This document shows positions 12,159-20,266 of a stretch of DNA of 64,000 nucleotides, one piece after another. The stretch's first letter is position 1. Each line of letters begins with the position of its first letter. Location of the stretch: assembly GCF_007279655.1 (NCBI RefSeq), contig NZ_QKWN01000001.1, positions 434,001 to 498,000 of the forward strand, written 5' to 3'. The notes below the pieces were generated by a model. It was not told the origin of the DNA. It worked only from the letters and a program-made list of their open reading frames with translations, and searched no databases. This stretch comes from Robertkochia solimangrovi (GTDB taxonomy: Bacteria; Bacteroidota; Bacteroidia; Flavobacteriales; Flavobacteriaceae). The position numbers and the translations under genes were made by a program.

Positions 12159-14348
12159 TTACTTGATAACGGTAATTGTACCTTGTTTAAGCGTTTCTTT
12201 TCCTCGGGTAATTCTGTAATAATATACCGGTGGGTTTCCAGCCTGATAAGTTATAGAACCTGATTGTGGCCAATTATTTTGGTAATCTGTAACAGAAAAT
12301 ATCTGAGTACCTGCCTGGGTATAGATATTTACATTGATTTCAGGATTATAGGCATATGCAGAAGGCAATACCCACAGATCATTTACACCATCACCATTCG
12401 GGGTGATCACATTCGGTACAGCATAGCTTAATTGATAAACCACTTTTATAACTTTCATCACTTCACAACTACCTACCATCGCTTTCAGAATGTATTCCCC
12501 TTCCGTAGAAAGTGTCACCGAAGAGGATGAAGATAATTGGTTATAATCGGCATCAAACCATTGATAGCTTTCCGCACCACTAGCTGAAACGATCTTTGTA
12601 TCGCCTTCATTAAGTATGATAGTGTCCGGAGCATCAATCTGAACAGCCTCTTCATCAAAACCATCGATAGTAACGGCCTCTGACATAGCTGAACAATTTC
12701 CCCTGGTAATTTTAACACTGTAAAGACCTCCTGAAGTAGTTTGCATACTCGAACCGGTGGCAGATAATTTCTGACCATCTTTATACCAGGTATACACATA
12801 ATCGGTGTTGAGCACTGAAGCGGTTAACGTAACTGCTGTTCCTCCGTCACAACTAACTTCTCCATCAATGATGATCACAGGAATTTCATTTACTCCCATC
12901 ACAATATTCATCGCATTTGATTCAATGGCTTCCGATTCAGTGATCATAACCTTCAATGCATATGCACCGTTCAGTGCGTTTTCATCAAGAACAAGCGTTC
13001 TTTCAGTTTTACCTTCCAGATCATTTCCATTATATACCCATTGGTATGAAAAGCTTTGTAAACTGGACTCGTCCAGTGTTTCGTATCCATTTTCTGTATC
13101 TACAGAAACAGAATTCAAGGAAAGAGTAACCTCTGACGCACAAGAAGTATAATCGTCTGCCGTAATCTCCGCAACATATCCGGAAGCTGTACCAATAGTT
13201 ATGGTTTCAGATTTCTTTTCAGAAACACATCCGTTCACCGGGAAGATCTTAACATAATAACTTCCGGCTTCGGTAATATCGAGTGAAGCACCGGTTGCAT
13301 CCGTGATCAATGTGTTATCCTTGTACCATTCATATTTACTCACTTCTGCTGACGTACTGGCACTTAAAGTTATCGTCTGACCTGGATATAATGTATTTCC
13401 GCCACTATTAGATAACGTCAGATCAACTCCGGTGGCAGTTAGCTTAACATTATTACTAGTTTCAGTACAACCACCACTTGGCTTTTCAAGTTCTACGTAA
13501 TAAACACCTTCAAAATCTGCGTTTGAAGCATCGATCTCGTATGAATTATTACTGGTTTTTTCAAGAAGTTCGCCATCTTTATACCAGGCATAGGTCATGT
13601 CAGGATCAAAGAAATTGGTAGTCAGTGAATAGGTTTCTCCCTCACACAAAAAGATCTCGCTATCTCCTATTAATTCTATTCCCACAGAAGCTTCAATAAA
13701 AACTTCAACAAGATTAGAAGCAGTAGATACCGAGCAATATTCTCCATAATCAACTTCTGCAAAATAGATACCCGGTTCAGATACTTCTATGGAAGCTTCT
13801 TTTTCTCCGGGGATCAATACCATGTCTTTATACCAGTTATAAGCCTTTTCATCAGGGTAATTATCTACCGAGAGAAAAACAGTGGTTTCTTCGCATACTG
13901 CCTGCTCTTCATAGTTATTTACGACTAGAGCATCCGTAACTTTTAGATAGTGTGCTGTGAAGACATCACTTGCAGGACTTGTAAGAGCAGGTTTGGTGCT
14001 TCTTACGCGTACCTTGTAACTATTACCGGAAACCGATTCCGGCATAGCGAAGTTGAAATCAAAATCGAAAGTGGTGTTTTTGTCAGACAATCTGCTTAAT
14101 TCTACAGGATTGCTGAAAGATCCCGATACATCGGAAAGCTCGAGGACAAATTCATTCGTTGAATCCACCATCTTGGTTGGATTCCAGGAGAATGAAACTG
14201 CGAAACTGTTGAAACCTGTAGATGCGCACGCGTCTGAAAAACCCAATACGGGTTTTTGCAATTCCTGTGCACGGAGAGAAGTTACGCCTGAAGCGCAAGC
14301 GACCACCATAAGCAGGCACACAGTTTTTGGGATTCGTAGCAAATTCAT
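12159..14348 (-). CDS. Exported Ig-like repeat protein with gliding-motility-associated C-terminal (CHU_C, type B) domain
   Basis: 729 residues. A signal peptide ends near SLRAQ (about 28). Several Ig/PKD-like modules are marked by W-Y-K-D strands (YNWYKD, YAWYKD, YEWYKD, YTWYKD at roughly 169, 258, 341 and 523) with paired cysteines. The last 86 residues form a CHU_C/TIGR04131-type domain, with NVITPNGDGVNDLW near 646 and a terminal GTITVIK strand. Known role: this domain directs proteins through the type IX secretion system (type B). It is the first gene of the minus-strand operon with the PorP/SprF gene and the giant adhesin, so it may be an accessory surface component of the same structure. 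Specific function unknown. Confidence 0.88.
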   Translation of the reverse strand: MNLLRIPKTVCLLMVVACASGVTSLRAQELQKPVLGFSDACASTGFNSFAVSFSWNPTKMVDSTNEFVLELSDVSGSFSNPVELSRLSDKNTTFDFDFNFAMPESVSGNSYKVRVRSTKPALTSPASDVFTAHYLKVTDALVVNNYEEQAVCEETTVFLSVDNYPDEKAYNWYKDMVLIPGEKEASIEVSEPGIYFAEVDYGEYCSVSTASNLVEVFIEASVGIELIGDSEIFLCEGETYSLTTNFFDPDMTYAWYKDGELLEKTSNNSYEIDASNADFEGVYYVELEKPSGGCTETSNNVKLTATGVDLTLSNSGGNTLYPGQTITLSASTSAEVSKYEWYKDNTLITDATGASLDITEAGSYYVKIFPVNGCVSEKKSETITIGTASGYVAEITADDYTSCASEVTLSLNSVSVDTENGYETLDESSLQSFSYQWVYNGNDLEGKTERTLVLDENALNGAYALKVMITESEAIESNAMNIVMGVNEIPVIIIDGEVSCDGGTAVTLTASVLNTDYVYTWYKDGQKLSATGSSMQTTSGGLYSVKITRGNCSAMSEAVTIDGFDEEAVQIDAPDTIILNEGDTKIVSASGAESYQWFDADYNQLSSSSSVTLSTEGEYILKAMVGSCEVMKVIKVVYQLSYAVPNVITPNGDGVNDLWVLPSAYAYNPEINVNIYTQAGTQIFSVTDYQNNWPQSGSITYQAGNPPVYYYRITRGKETLKQGTITVIK

Positions 14349-14584
14349 AATAGTTTTTGGTATTAATTTGGGTACTTACAAAGTAAAAGCATTTGAAATT
14401 AGTAACCTAAAGTTATGAGATTTTTTCAACAGCTATCCACATTTGTGGTGAAAACGCTATTTATATATGCCAAGCGATTAATTTATAAGGTCTTGAAAGT
14501 AGAATTCTAATTATTATACCATTCGGTATGGTCTTAAACTACAAGAAATAAAGGGCTTTAGCTTAAAAAACATGTGATTTTACG

Positions 14585-14592
14585 TAATTTTG
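14585..14592 (+). promoter_or_regulatory. TAnnTTTG promoter element for glnS
   Basis: TAATTTTG, a perfect match to the Bacteroidota -7 consensus, ends 18 bp before the glnS ATG. The -33 TTG is not clear. The rest of the divergent gap 14349-14610 is AT-rich; I see no gene in it. Confidence 0.6.
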
Positions 14593-14610
14593 CCACTTTA
14601 AGATAAAACT

Positions 14611-16293
14611 ATGGCAGAAGAAGTTAAATCACTGAATTTTATAGAGCATATCATAGAGGAAGATCTGCGCAACGGATTTGACCAAAACAGTCTCCGTTTC
14701 CGTTTTCCTCCAGAACCTAACGGTTACCTGCATATAGGACATGCAAGTTCTATATGTTTGAATTTCGGACTCGGACTGGAATACAACGCACCGGTAAACC
14801 TTCGTTTTGATGACACCAATCCTGCCAAAGAAGAGCAGGAATTCGTTGATGCGATCAAAAAGGATGTTTCCTGGCTTGGTTTTGAGTGGGATAAGGAGTG
14901 TTATGCTTCCGATTATTTCCAACAATTGTATGACTGGGCCGTTTACCTAATTCAATCAGGTAAGGCTTATGTAGATAGCCAGACTTCCGAAGAAATGGCT
15001 GCTCAAAAAGGTACACCTACCCGACCGGGAACGGATAGCCCTTACAGAAACCGAAGTGTGGAGGAGAATCTGGATCTTTTTGAAAGAATGAAGAAGGGTG
15101 AATTTGAATCCGGATCACATGTTTTGAGAGCAAAGATCGATATGAACTCTTCAAACATGTTAATGCGTGATCCTGTAATGTACAGAATTCTCCATAAATC
15201 ACACCATCGTACCGGAGATACATGGTGCATTTACCCTATGTATGACTGGACTCATGGTGAGAGCGATTATATCGAACAAATTTCACATTCACTTTGTACG
15301 CTGGAATTCGCAATGCACCGCGAACTCTATGAATGGTTTCTGGAACAGGTTTATGATACTTCACAGGTAAAACCAAAGCAACGTGAGTTTGCACGTAGAA
15401 ATCTGAGTCACACCGTTGTAAGTAAACGTAAGTTACTTCGTTTGGTTCAGGAAAAGGTCGTAACCGGATGGGATGATCCGCGTATGCCAACTATTTCCGG
15501 ATTACGCAGAAGAGGTTATACGCCGGAATCAATCCGAAAATTTGCTGATACCATTGGAATTGCAAAGCGTGAGAATCTGATCGATGTTTCATTACTCGAA
15601 TTTTGTGCTCGTGAAGACCTCAATAAAACAGCGCCAAGAGTAATGGCTGTTTTGGATCCGCTTAAAATTGTGATCACCAACTATCCGGAAGGAAAAACCG
15701 AATATGTAACCGCTGAAAATAATCCGGAAGAGGAAAACGTAACCTATAGAGAATTACCTTTCTCCAAAGAGTTATATATTGAACGTGAGGATTTTAAAGA
15801 AGAAGCAAACCGAAAATTCTTCCGTTTAAAACTCGGTGGAGAAGTACGACTTAAGAATGCGTATATCATCAAGGCGGAAAATGTGATCAAAGATGCTGAT
15901 GGTACAATACTTGAAGTGCATTGTACCTATGATGAATTGAGTAAAAGTGGTAGTGGCACTCCCGAAAGTATGCGCAAAGTTAAAGGTACCCTTCACTGGG
16001 TTTCAATTCCGCATGCTAAAAAAGCTGAAATTCGTGTATACGACCGTCTGTTTACAGAAGCTGAACCGGATGGACATGAAGACAAAGACTTTTTAGAATT
16101 TATAAATCCGGATTCTCTGAGTATTGTCGAAGGTTACATAGAACCCGGACTGGTAGAAGCGGCAGCCGGAGAGCGTTTTCAGTTTCAGAGAATCGGCTAT
16201 TTCTGTGTTGATCCGGATAGCAGTAAAGAAAATCCTGTTTTCAATAAAACTGTTGGATTACGTGATTCCTGGGCTAAGATCGCTGAAAAGTAA
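14611..16293 (+). CDS. glnS: Glutaminyl-tRNA synthetase
   Basis: 560 residues, the normal length for bacterial GlnS. This cytoplasmic class I synthetase charges tRNA-Gln with glutamine. The HIGH signature is at 41-44 within PPEPNGYLHIGHA, and the KMSKS equivalent is VVSKRKL at about 269-275. The specific DDTNPAKEEQEFVD stretch near 71-84 and a C-terminal anticodon-binding beta-barrel region are present. It stands alone, with its own promoter upstream and a terminator downstream, and is divergent from the adhesin operon. Confidence 0.97.
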   Translation: MAEEVKSLNFIEHIIEEDLRNGFDQNSLRFRFPPEPNGYLHIGHASSICLNFGLGLEYNAPVNLRFDDTNPAKEEQEFVDAIKKDVSWLGFEWDKECYASDYFQQLYDWAVYLIQSGKAYVDSQTSEEMAAQKGTPTRPGTDSPYRNRSVEENLDLFERMKKGEFESGSHVLRAKIDMNSSNMLMRDPVMYRILHKSHHRTGDTWCIYPMYDWTHGESDYIEQISHSLCTLEFAMHRELYEWFLEQVYDTSQVKPKQREFARRNLSHTVVSKRKLLRLVQEKVVTGWDDPRMPTISGLRRRGYTPESIRKFADTIGIAKRENLIDVSLLEFCAREDLNKTAPRVMAVLDPLKIVITNYPEGKTEYVTAENNPEEENVTYRELPFSKELYIEREDFKEEANRKFFRLKLGGEVRLKNAYIIKAENVIKDADGTILEVHCTYDELSKSGSGTPESMRKVKGTLHWVSIPHAKKAEIRVYDRLFTEAEPDGHEDKDFLEFINPDSLSIVEGYIEPGLVEAAAGERFQFQRIGYFCVDPDSSKENPVFNKTVGLRDSWAKIAEK

Positions 16294-16319
16294 AATAGCC
16301 ATAAAATAATGTTAAAATG

Positions 16320-16345
16320 AAGCCCTTTTTTAAGGGCTTTTTTTT
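16320..16345 (+). terminator. Rho-independent terminator of glnS
   Basis: Stem AAGCCCTT (16320-16327) pairs with AAGGGCTT (16332-16339) around a TTTT loop and runs into a T tract. It lies 27 bp after the glnS stop. Confidence 0.85.
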
Positions 16346-16456
16346 ATATCTTTATGTAATATGTTAATAATTAACTAATTGCCTCCTATCTGCTAAATAT
16401 TCTGTTTACCTTTCTAATAAATATTTCGATCACAGATCACTTAAAAATTCATTATT

Positions 16457-16834
16457 ATGAGCAATAACACAGGAAACACATTATTAGCATTATTAACAGG
16501 TGCTGCCATAGGTGCCGGAATTGGAATTCTTTACGCACCCGAGAGCGGTTCTGCAACCAGAAAACGAATTAAGAAAAATGCTAAAAAAGCACAGAAAGAA
16601 TTCGAGAAACAATATGCCAGAACCAAATCAGACTTTAATGAAAAGGTTTTTCATGCTAAAACTCAATTTGATACGAAGCTAAATGACACGCTCAATACTA
16701 TGAGTTATAAAGCGGATGACATTATAGATGCATTGGAAAACAAATTAGACGAGCTGAAGAATAAGAATGCTAAATTGAAAAAGGATACCACTATTGAAAA
16801 AATAGAAAACGAAATAGCGAAGGCTACCAAATAA
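16457..16834 (+). CDS. YtxH-domain protein
   Basis: 125 residues. An N-terminal glycine/alanine-rich hydrophobic helix (TLLALLTGAAIGAGIGILYAP, about 7-28) is followed by a long charged helical tail, the usual YtxH layout. Such proteins are small envelope or stress-associated proteins of unknown biochemical role, often induced by general stress. It is followed 3 bp later by a holin-like membrane protein and then by a DUF6327-like gene, so the three probably form one operon. The start is an ATG within ATTATTATGAGC; no clear consensus promoter was noted. Confidence 0.8.
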   Translation: MSNNTGNTLLALLTGAAIGAGIGILYAPESGSATRKRIKKNAKKAQKEFEKQYARTKSDFNEKVFHAKTQFDTKLNDTLNTMSYKADDIIDALENKLDELKNKNAKLKKDTTIEKIENEIAKATK

Positions 16835-16837
16835 TAT

Positions 16838-17185
16838 ATGGCATTGAACGATCTTTCAAAAAACGTCCAGGATTTTAACGATAATGCTCACGAATTATTC
16901 GAACAAAATTATGAGTATTATAAGTTAAACCTGTTCAAGAAGATAACAAAAGGCATCTCAGCGATGGTGCAATTCGCACTCATCGTTGCGGTGCTTTCTC
17001 TTGGATTATTTATGTTATCCATGGCCTTAGGCTATGCGTTAGGTGCTTGGTTAGAGAATGTAGCATTAGCTTTTGTACTAATCGGTATTTTCTATATTAT
17101 TGTTGCAGTACTGATATTTACAATATTTCGCAAACCTATTGAACGCAAAATACTTATCATAGCTTCTAAGGAATTTTATGATTAA
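16838..17185 (+). CDS. Phage-holin superfamily III / YqjD-like membrane protein
   Basis: 115 residues. A soluble amphipathic N-terminus (about 1-40) is followed by two hydrophobic segments (about 45-70 and 76-100) and a short basic tail. This matches the Actinobacterial holin-like/DUF1469 type of chromosomal membrane protein, not a lysis gene: there is no endolysin and no other phage gene nearby. It sits between YtxH and DUF6327-like genes with short spacings (3 and 18 bp). Function unknown, probably envelope-related. Confidence 0.7.
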   Translation: MALNDLSKNVQDFNDNAHELFEQNYEYYKLNLFKKITKGISAMVQFALIVAVLSLGLFMLSMALGYALGAWLENVALAFVLIGIFYIIVAVLIFTIFRKPIERKILIIASKEFYD

Positions 17186-17203
17186 CCAAATAAACTGAGG
17201 CTA

Positions 17204-17407
17204 ATGAAAATTTATACTTCCTTCGAAGATGTCGACAGAGATCTTAAAATCTTAAAGCTTAAAAAGGAAATTCAAAAAGAGCAATTAAAACTCAGCATCA
17301 ACGAAGCTAAGGAAAATTTTTCCTTCATGGGTGTTGTTGGCAAATCTGCGGGGTTTGTTATAAAAAGAATACTCACGCTGAAGTTGATCAACAAACTCTT
17401 TAAATAA
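17204..17407 (+). CDS. Small conserved protein, DUF6327-like
   Basis: 67 residues, beginning MKIYTSFEDVDRDLKILKL and rich in lysine, with a predicted N-terminal helix and a hydrophobic GVVGKSAGFVIK patch. Family assignment is from recollection of the short flavobacterial protein that follows YtxH and holin-like genes; it has no known function. Last gene of the trio; a strong hairpin follows within 4 bp. Confidence 0.6.
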   Translation: MKIYTSFEDVDRDLKILKLKKEIQKEQLKLSINEAKENFSFMGVVGKSAGFVIKRILTLKLINKLFK

Positions 17408-17410
17408 AAA

Positions 17411-17448
17411 AATCGGAGATTATACCAATAGGTCTTATCTCCGATTTT
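17411..17448. terminator. Bidirectional terminator between convergent genes
   Basis: AATCGGAGAT (17411-17420) pairs perfectly with ATCTCCGATT (17437-17446), with T-rich flanks on both sides. It separates the plus-strand YtxH trio from the minus-strand SPFH gene ending at 17471. Confidence 0.85.
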
Positions 17449-17470
17449 ATTTTAGAACAACAAGGTGCGA

Positions 17471-18397
17471 TTATTCCTTATTCTTTTTATTTTGTTGTTT
17501 CATCGCCTCCCCTATTTGATTACTTGCCGTAAACGAAGCAACCATATTATTTAACATATCACTACCGGCCTGAGGAGAATTAGGCAACAAAATCAAATTA
17601 CTATTGGTTTCTTCACCAATCGCCTGAAGTGTATCATAATGCTGAGTAACCACGATCAAAGCACTGGCTTCCTGAGAATTAATTCCAACTTTATTTAAAA
17701 CTTCAACGGATTCTTCAAGTCCCCGCGCAATCTCACGACGTTGATCCGCAATACCCTGTCCTTGTAATCTTTTACTTTCGGCTTCAGCCTTAGCCTTCTC
17801 AACGATGAGAATTCTTGCTGCATCTCCTTCAAATTGAGCAGCGATCTTTTCTCTTTCAGCAGCATTGATACGGTTCATTGCCGATTTTACCTGTGCATCT
17901 GGGTCGATATCCGTTACCAGGGTTTTTATAATATCATAACCATACTCAAGCATTGCATCCTGCAATTCTGCTTTTACAGCAATAGCTATATCATCCTTCT
18001 TTACGAATACATCATCGAGTTTCATTTTTGGCACTTCTGCTCTAACAACATCGAATACATAAGATGTAATCTGATCATGCGGATATTCCAATTTATAGAA
18101 AGCCTCATAGACTTTGTCTTTGATAACCACATATTGCACAGATACTTTTAGTTTAACAAAAACATCATCAAGAGTTTTTGTCTCTACGATAACATCCAAT
18201 TGCTGAATCTTTAGACTTAACCTTCCTGAAATAGTATCGACAATAGGAATCTTTAACTGTAAACCTGAATTACGGATACTATGAAATTTACCAAATCGCT
18301 CTATTACAACAGCTGTCTGTTGTTTGACGATAAAAAAGAATTTGAATAATATCAGTAACGATACTATTATGATCAACGGAAAATAAAAAACAGTCAT
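17471..18397 (-). CDS. SPFH/stomatin (band 7) membrane protein
   Basis: 308 residues. One N-terminal transmembrane helix (about 4-25) is followed by the SPFH domain (about 28-190, with QQTAVVIERFGKF and a VQYVVIKD strand) and an alanine/glutamate-rich coiled coil (about 180-250, AAEREKIAAQFEGDAARILI). This is the QmcA/stomatin arrangement: proteins that oligomerise on the inner membrane and organise membrane microdomains or proteases. No NfeD partner is adjacent. Monocistronic: gltX upstream ends in its own terminator and a bidirectional terminator lies downstream. Confidence 0.88.
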   Translation of the reverse strand: MTVFYFPLIIIVSLLILFKFFFIVKQQTAVVIERFGKFHSIRNSGLQLKIPIVDTISGRLSLKIQQLDVIVETKTLDDVFVKLKVSVQYVVIKDKVYEAFYKLEYPHDQITSYVFDVVRAEVPKMKLDDVFVKKDDIAIAVKAELQDAMLEYGYDIIKTLVTDIDPDAQVKSAMNRINAAEREKIAAQFEGDAARILIVEKAKAEAESKRLQGQGIADQRREIARGLEESVEVLNKVGINSQEASALIVVTQHYDTLQAIGEETNSNLILLPNSPQAGSDMLNNMVASFTASNQIGEAMKQQNKKNKE

Positions 18398-18500
18398 AAT
18401 TTATAGTTTAAAGCTTTGTGAATTTACAAAGTAAGATCTAAAGTATAGGTAACATAAATCAGTTAAATGTTACAAATTATTTAAAAGTCCATAAATAACA

Positions 18501-18542
18501 AAAGCCCATTAAATATACCATAACGTATATTTAATGGGCTTT
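18501..18542 (-). terminator. Strong terminator of gltX
   Basis: An 18-bp perfect inverted repeat, left arm 18501-18518 (AAAGCCCATTAAATATAC) and right arm 18525-18542, loop CATAAC. It lies 19 bp past the gltX stop. It insulates gltX from the SPFH gene. Confidence 0.85.
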
Positions 18543-18561
18543 ATCACTCCCTGTTTCTGTT

Positions 18562-20076
18562 TTATCCAAGTATTTTCACTGCATTCCTAAGTCTTGCTGT
18601 TGTTTCTTTTTTACCAAGAAACGCCATTATATCGAATACATGTGGTCCTTTCATTTCACCAACAAGAGCTAAACGAAGTGGGGGCATAATTTTACCAAAG
18701 CCCAGACCTTCCGCAGCGATCCAGTCTTTAACCGCCGTTTCTGCAGCCATAGAAGTAAAATCATCAATCTCTTCTAATAGGTCTATAACACTATTGACAT
18801 ACTGATCAGTATCTTCCTTCCATTGTTTCTTCACAGCCTTTTCATCAAAGGATTCAGGCGCTATAAACATGTAGGAAGCCAAATCCCAGAAATCTGCAAT
18901 GAAATCTGCTCTTTCCTTATTTAAAGCAACAACTCCGGTTACAAACTCCGGACTAGCCATTATTCCCTTAGCTTCCAGAAAAGGCAAAAATTTAACGGCC
19001 AACTCTTCATTTGGATGAGCCTGCAGATAATGGTGATTAAACCATTTGATCTTCTCCGGGTCGAAACGAGCTCCGGATTTATTTACTCTGTGTATATCGA
19101 AAGATTCAATAAGTTCTTCCATATTGAAAATCTCCTGTTCCGTACCAGGATTCCAACCTAATAACGCAAGAAAATTAACCACCGCATCCGAGAAATATCC
19201 GGATTCCCTATAACCGCTGGCCGCATCACCATTTACAGGATTCCAGGCCAATGGGAAAACAGGGAATCCTAATTTATCACCATCCCTCTTGCTTAATTTA
19301 CCCTTACCCGTTGGTTTTAAGATTAATGGTAGATGTGCAAATTCGGGGGCCTTCCAATCAAAAGCACGATATAATAAAATATGTAATGCCATTGAAGGTA
19401 ACCATTCCTCGCCTCTTATAACATGAGAGATTTCCATCAAATGATCATCGACAATATTGGCAAGATGATAGGTCGGCATACCGTCACTTTTGAATAATAC
19501 TTTATCATCCAAAATATTGGTGTCGATTTCAATTTCTCCACGAATCAGATCTTTTAATAAAAGTTTTTCATCCTGCGGTGACTTAAAACGAATCACATAT
19601 TCTTCTCCATTCTCAACTCTGGCCTGTACTTCTTCTGGAGATAAGGCCAAAGAATTCTTGAGTTTTAAACGATTATGCCAGTTATAAATAAAGGTTTTGC
19701 CTTTTTCTTCATGCTCTTTTCGATGTGCATCCAATTCCTCTGCAGTATCGAATGCATAATAAGCCCATCCACTCTCAATTAGTTGATCAGCATAGGCTCT
19801 GTAAAGATGTTTACGCTCGCTTTGCCTGTACGGACCATACTCCCCTTCCGTTCCGGGACCCTCATCATAGGGCATACCACACCAAAACAGAGATTCAGAA
19901 ATATATTCCTCTGCACCTGGTACATAACGAGTCTGATCTGTATCTTCTATCCTGAGAATAAACGTACCGTTATGCTTTTTAGCGAACAAATAATTAAACA
20001 ATGCTGTACGTACCCCACCTATATGTAGAGGACCTGTAGGACTGGGAGCAAAACGAACCCTGACATTATTACTCAT
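18562..20076 (-). CDS. gltX: Glutamyl-tRNA synthetase
   Basis: 504 residues from the chosen start. This class I synthetase charges tRNA-Glu. The HIGH variant HIGG is at 18-21 in the motif APSPTGPLHIGG, and the KMSKS variant KLSKRDG is near 258-264. I start at the ATG at 20076 (MSNNVRVRFAPSPTG), not at the longer in-frame upstream start at 20157: a perfect promoter element TATCTTTG lies at 20092-20099, so the extra 27 codons would begin upstream of the transcript, and the usual GltX begins a few residues before RFAPSPTG. Divergent from the DUF4175 operon; followed by its own terminator. Confidence 0.96.
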   Translation of the reverse strand: MSNNVRVRFAPSPTGPLHIGGVRTALFNYLFAKKHNGTFILRIEDTDQTRYVPGAEEYISESLFWCGMPYDEGPGTEGEYGPYRQSERKHLYRAYADQLIESGWAYYAFDTAEELDAHRKEHEEKGKTFIYNWHNRLKLKNSLALSPEEVQARVENGEEYVIRFKSPQDEKLLLKDLIRGEIEIDTNILDDKVLFKSDGMPTYHLANIVDDHLMEISHVIRGEEWLPSMALHILLYRAFDWKAPEFAHLPLILKPTGKGKLSKRDGDKLGFPVFPLAWNPVNGDAASGYRESGYFSDAVVNFLALLGWNPGTEQEIFNMEELIESFDIHRVNKSGARFDPEKIKWFNHHYLQAHPNEELAVKFLPFLEAKGIMASPEFVTGVVALNKERADFIADFWDLASYMFIAPESFDEKAVKKQWKEDTDQYVNSVIDLLEEIDDFTSMAAETAVKDWIAAEGLGFGKIMPPLRLALVGEMKGPHVFDIMAFLGKKETTARLRNAVKILG

Positions 20077-20091
20077 CGTATATTTTTTGCG

Positions 20092-20099
20092 CAAAGATA
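20092..20099 (-). promoter_or_regulatory. TAnnTTTG promoter element for gltX
   Basis: TATCTTTG on the minus strand, a perfect Bacteroidota -7 match, 15 bp before the ATG. It decides the gltX start and predicts a leader of about 10 nt. Confidence 0.7.
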
Positions 20100-20266
20100 C
20101 AGGTTCTCTCTTGAGAATTAAAACAAACGAAATGTCATGGTATCTTCTATTTAACACGGATTTAGAATCATGCAGCCGTATTGTATACAGGAAAATTGTA
20201 ATTTTAGTAGATTAACGACTGATTATAAAGAGAATTAAGCCCAAAATCCTCATTTAACACTAAGAC

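Noticed and set aside
14433-14441. CTATCCACA, one base from the E. coli DnaA box, in the adhesin/glnS divergent gap
   Set aside because: Single site in a 262-bp gap with ordinary promoter content and no clustering; the 34-kb gap is a much better origin candidate.
16838-17185. Holin-like protein as a sign of a prophage
   Set aside because: No other phage genes around; the YtxH/holin-like/DUF6327-like set reads as a chromosomal envelope trio.
20077-20157. Longer N-terminus of GltX
   Set aside because: It would start upstream of the promoter element at 20092-20099 and has no counterpart in the family.
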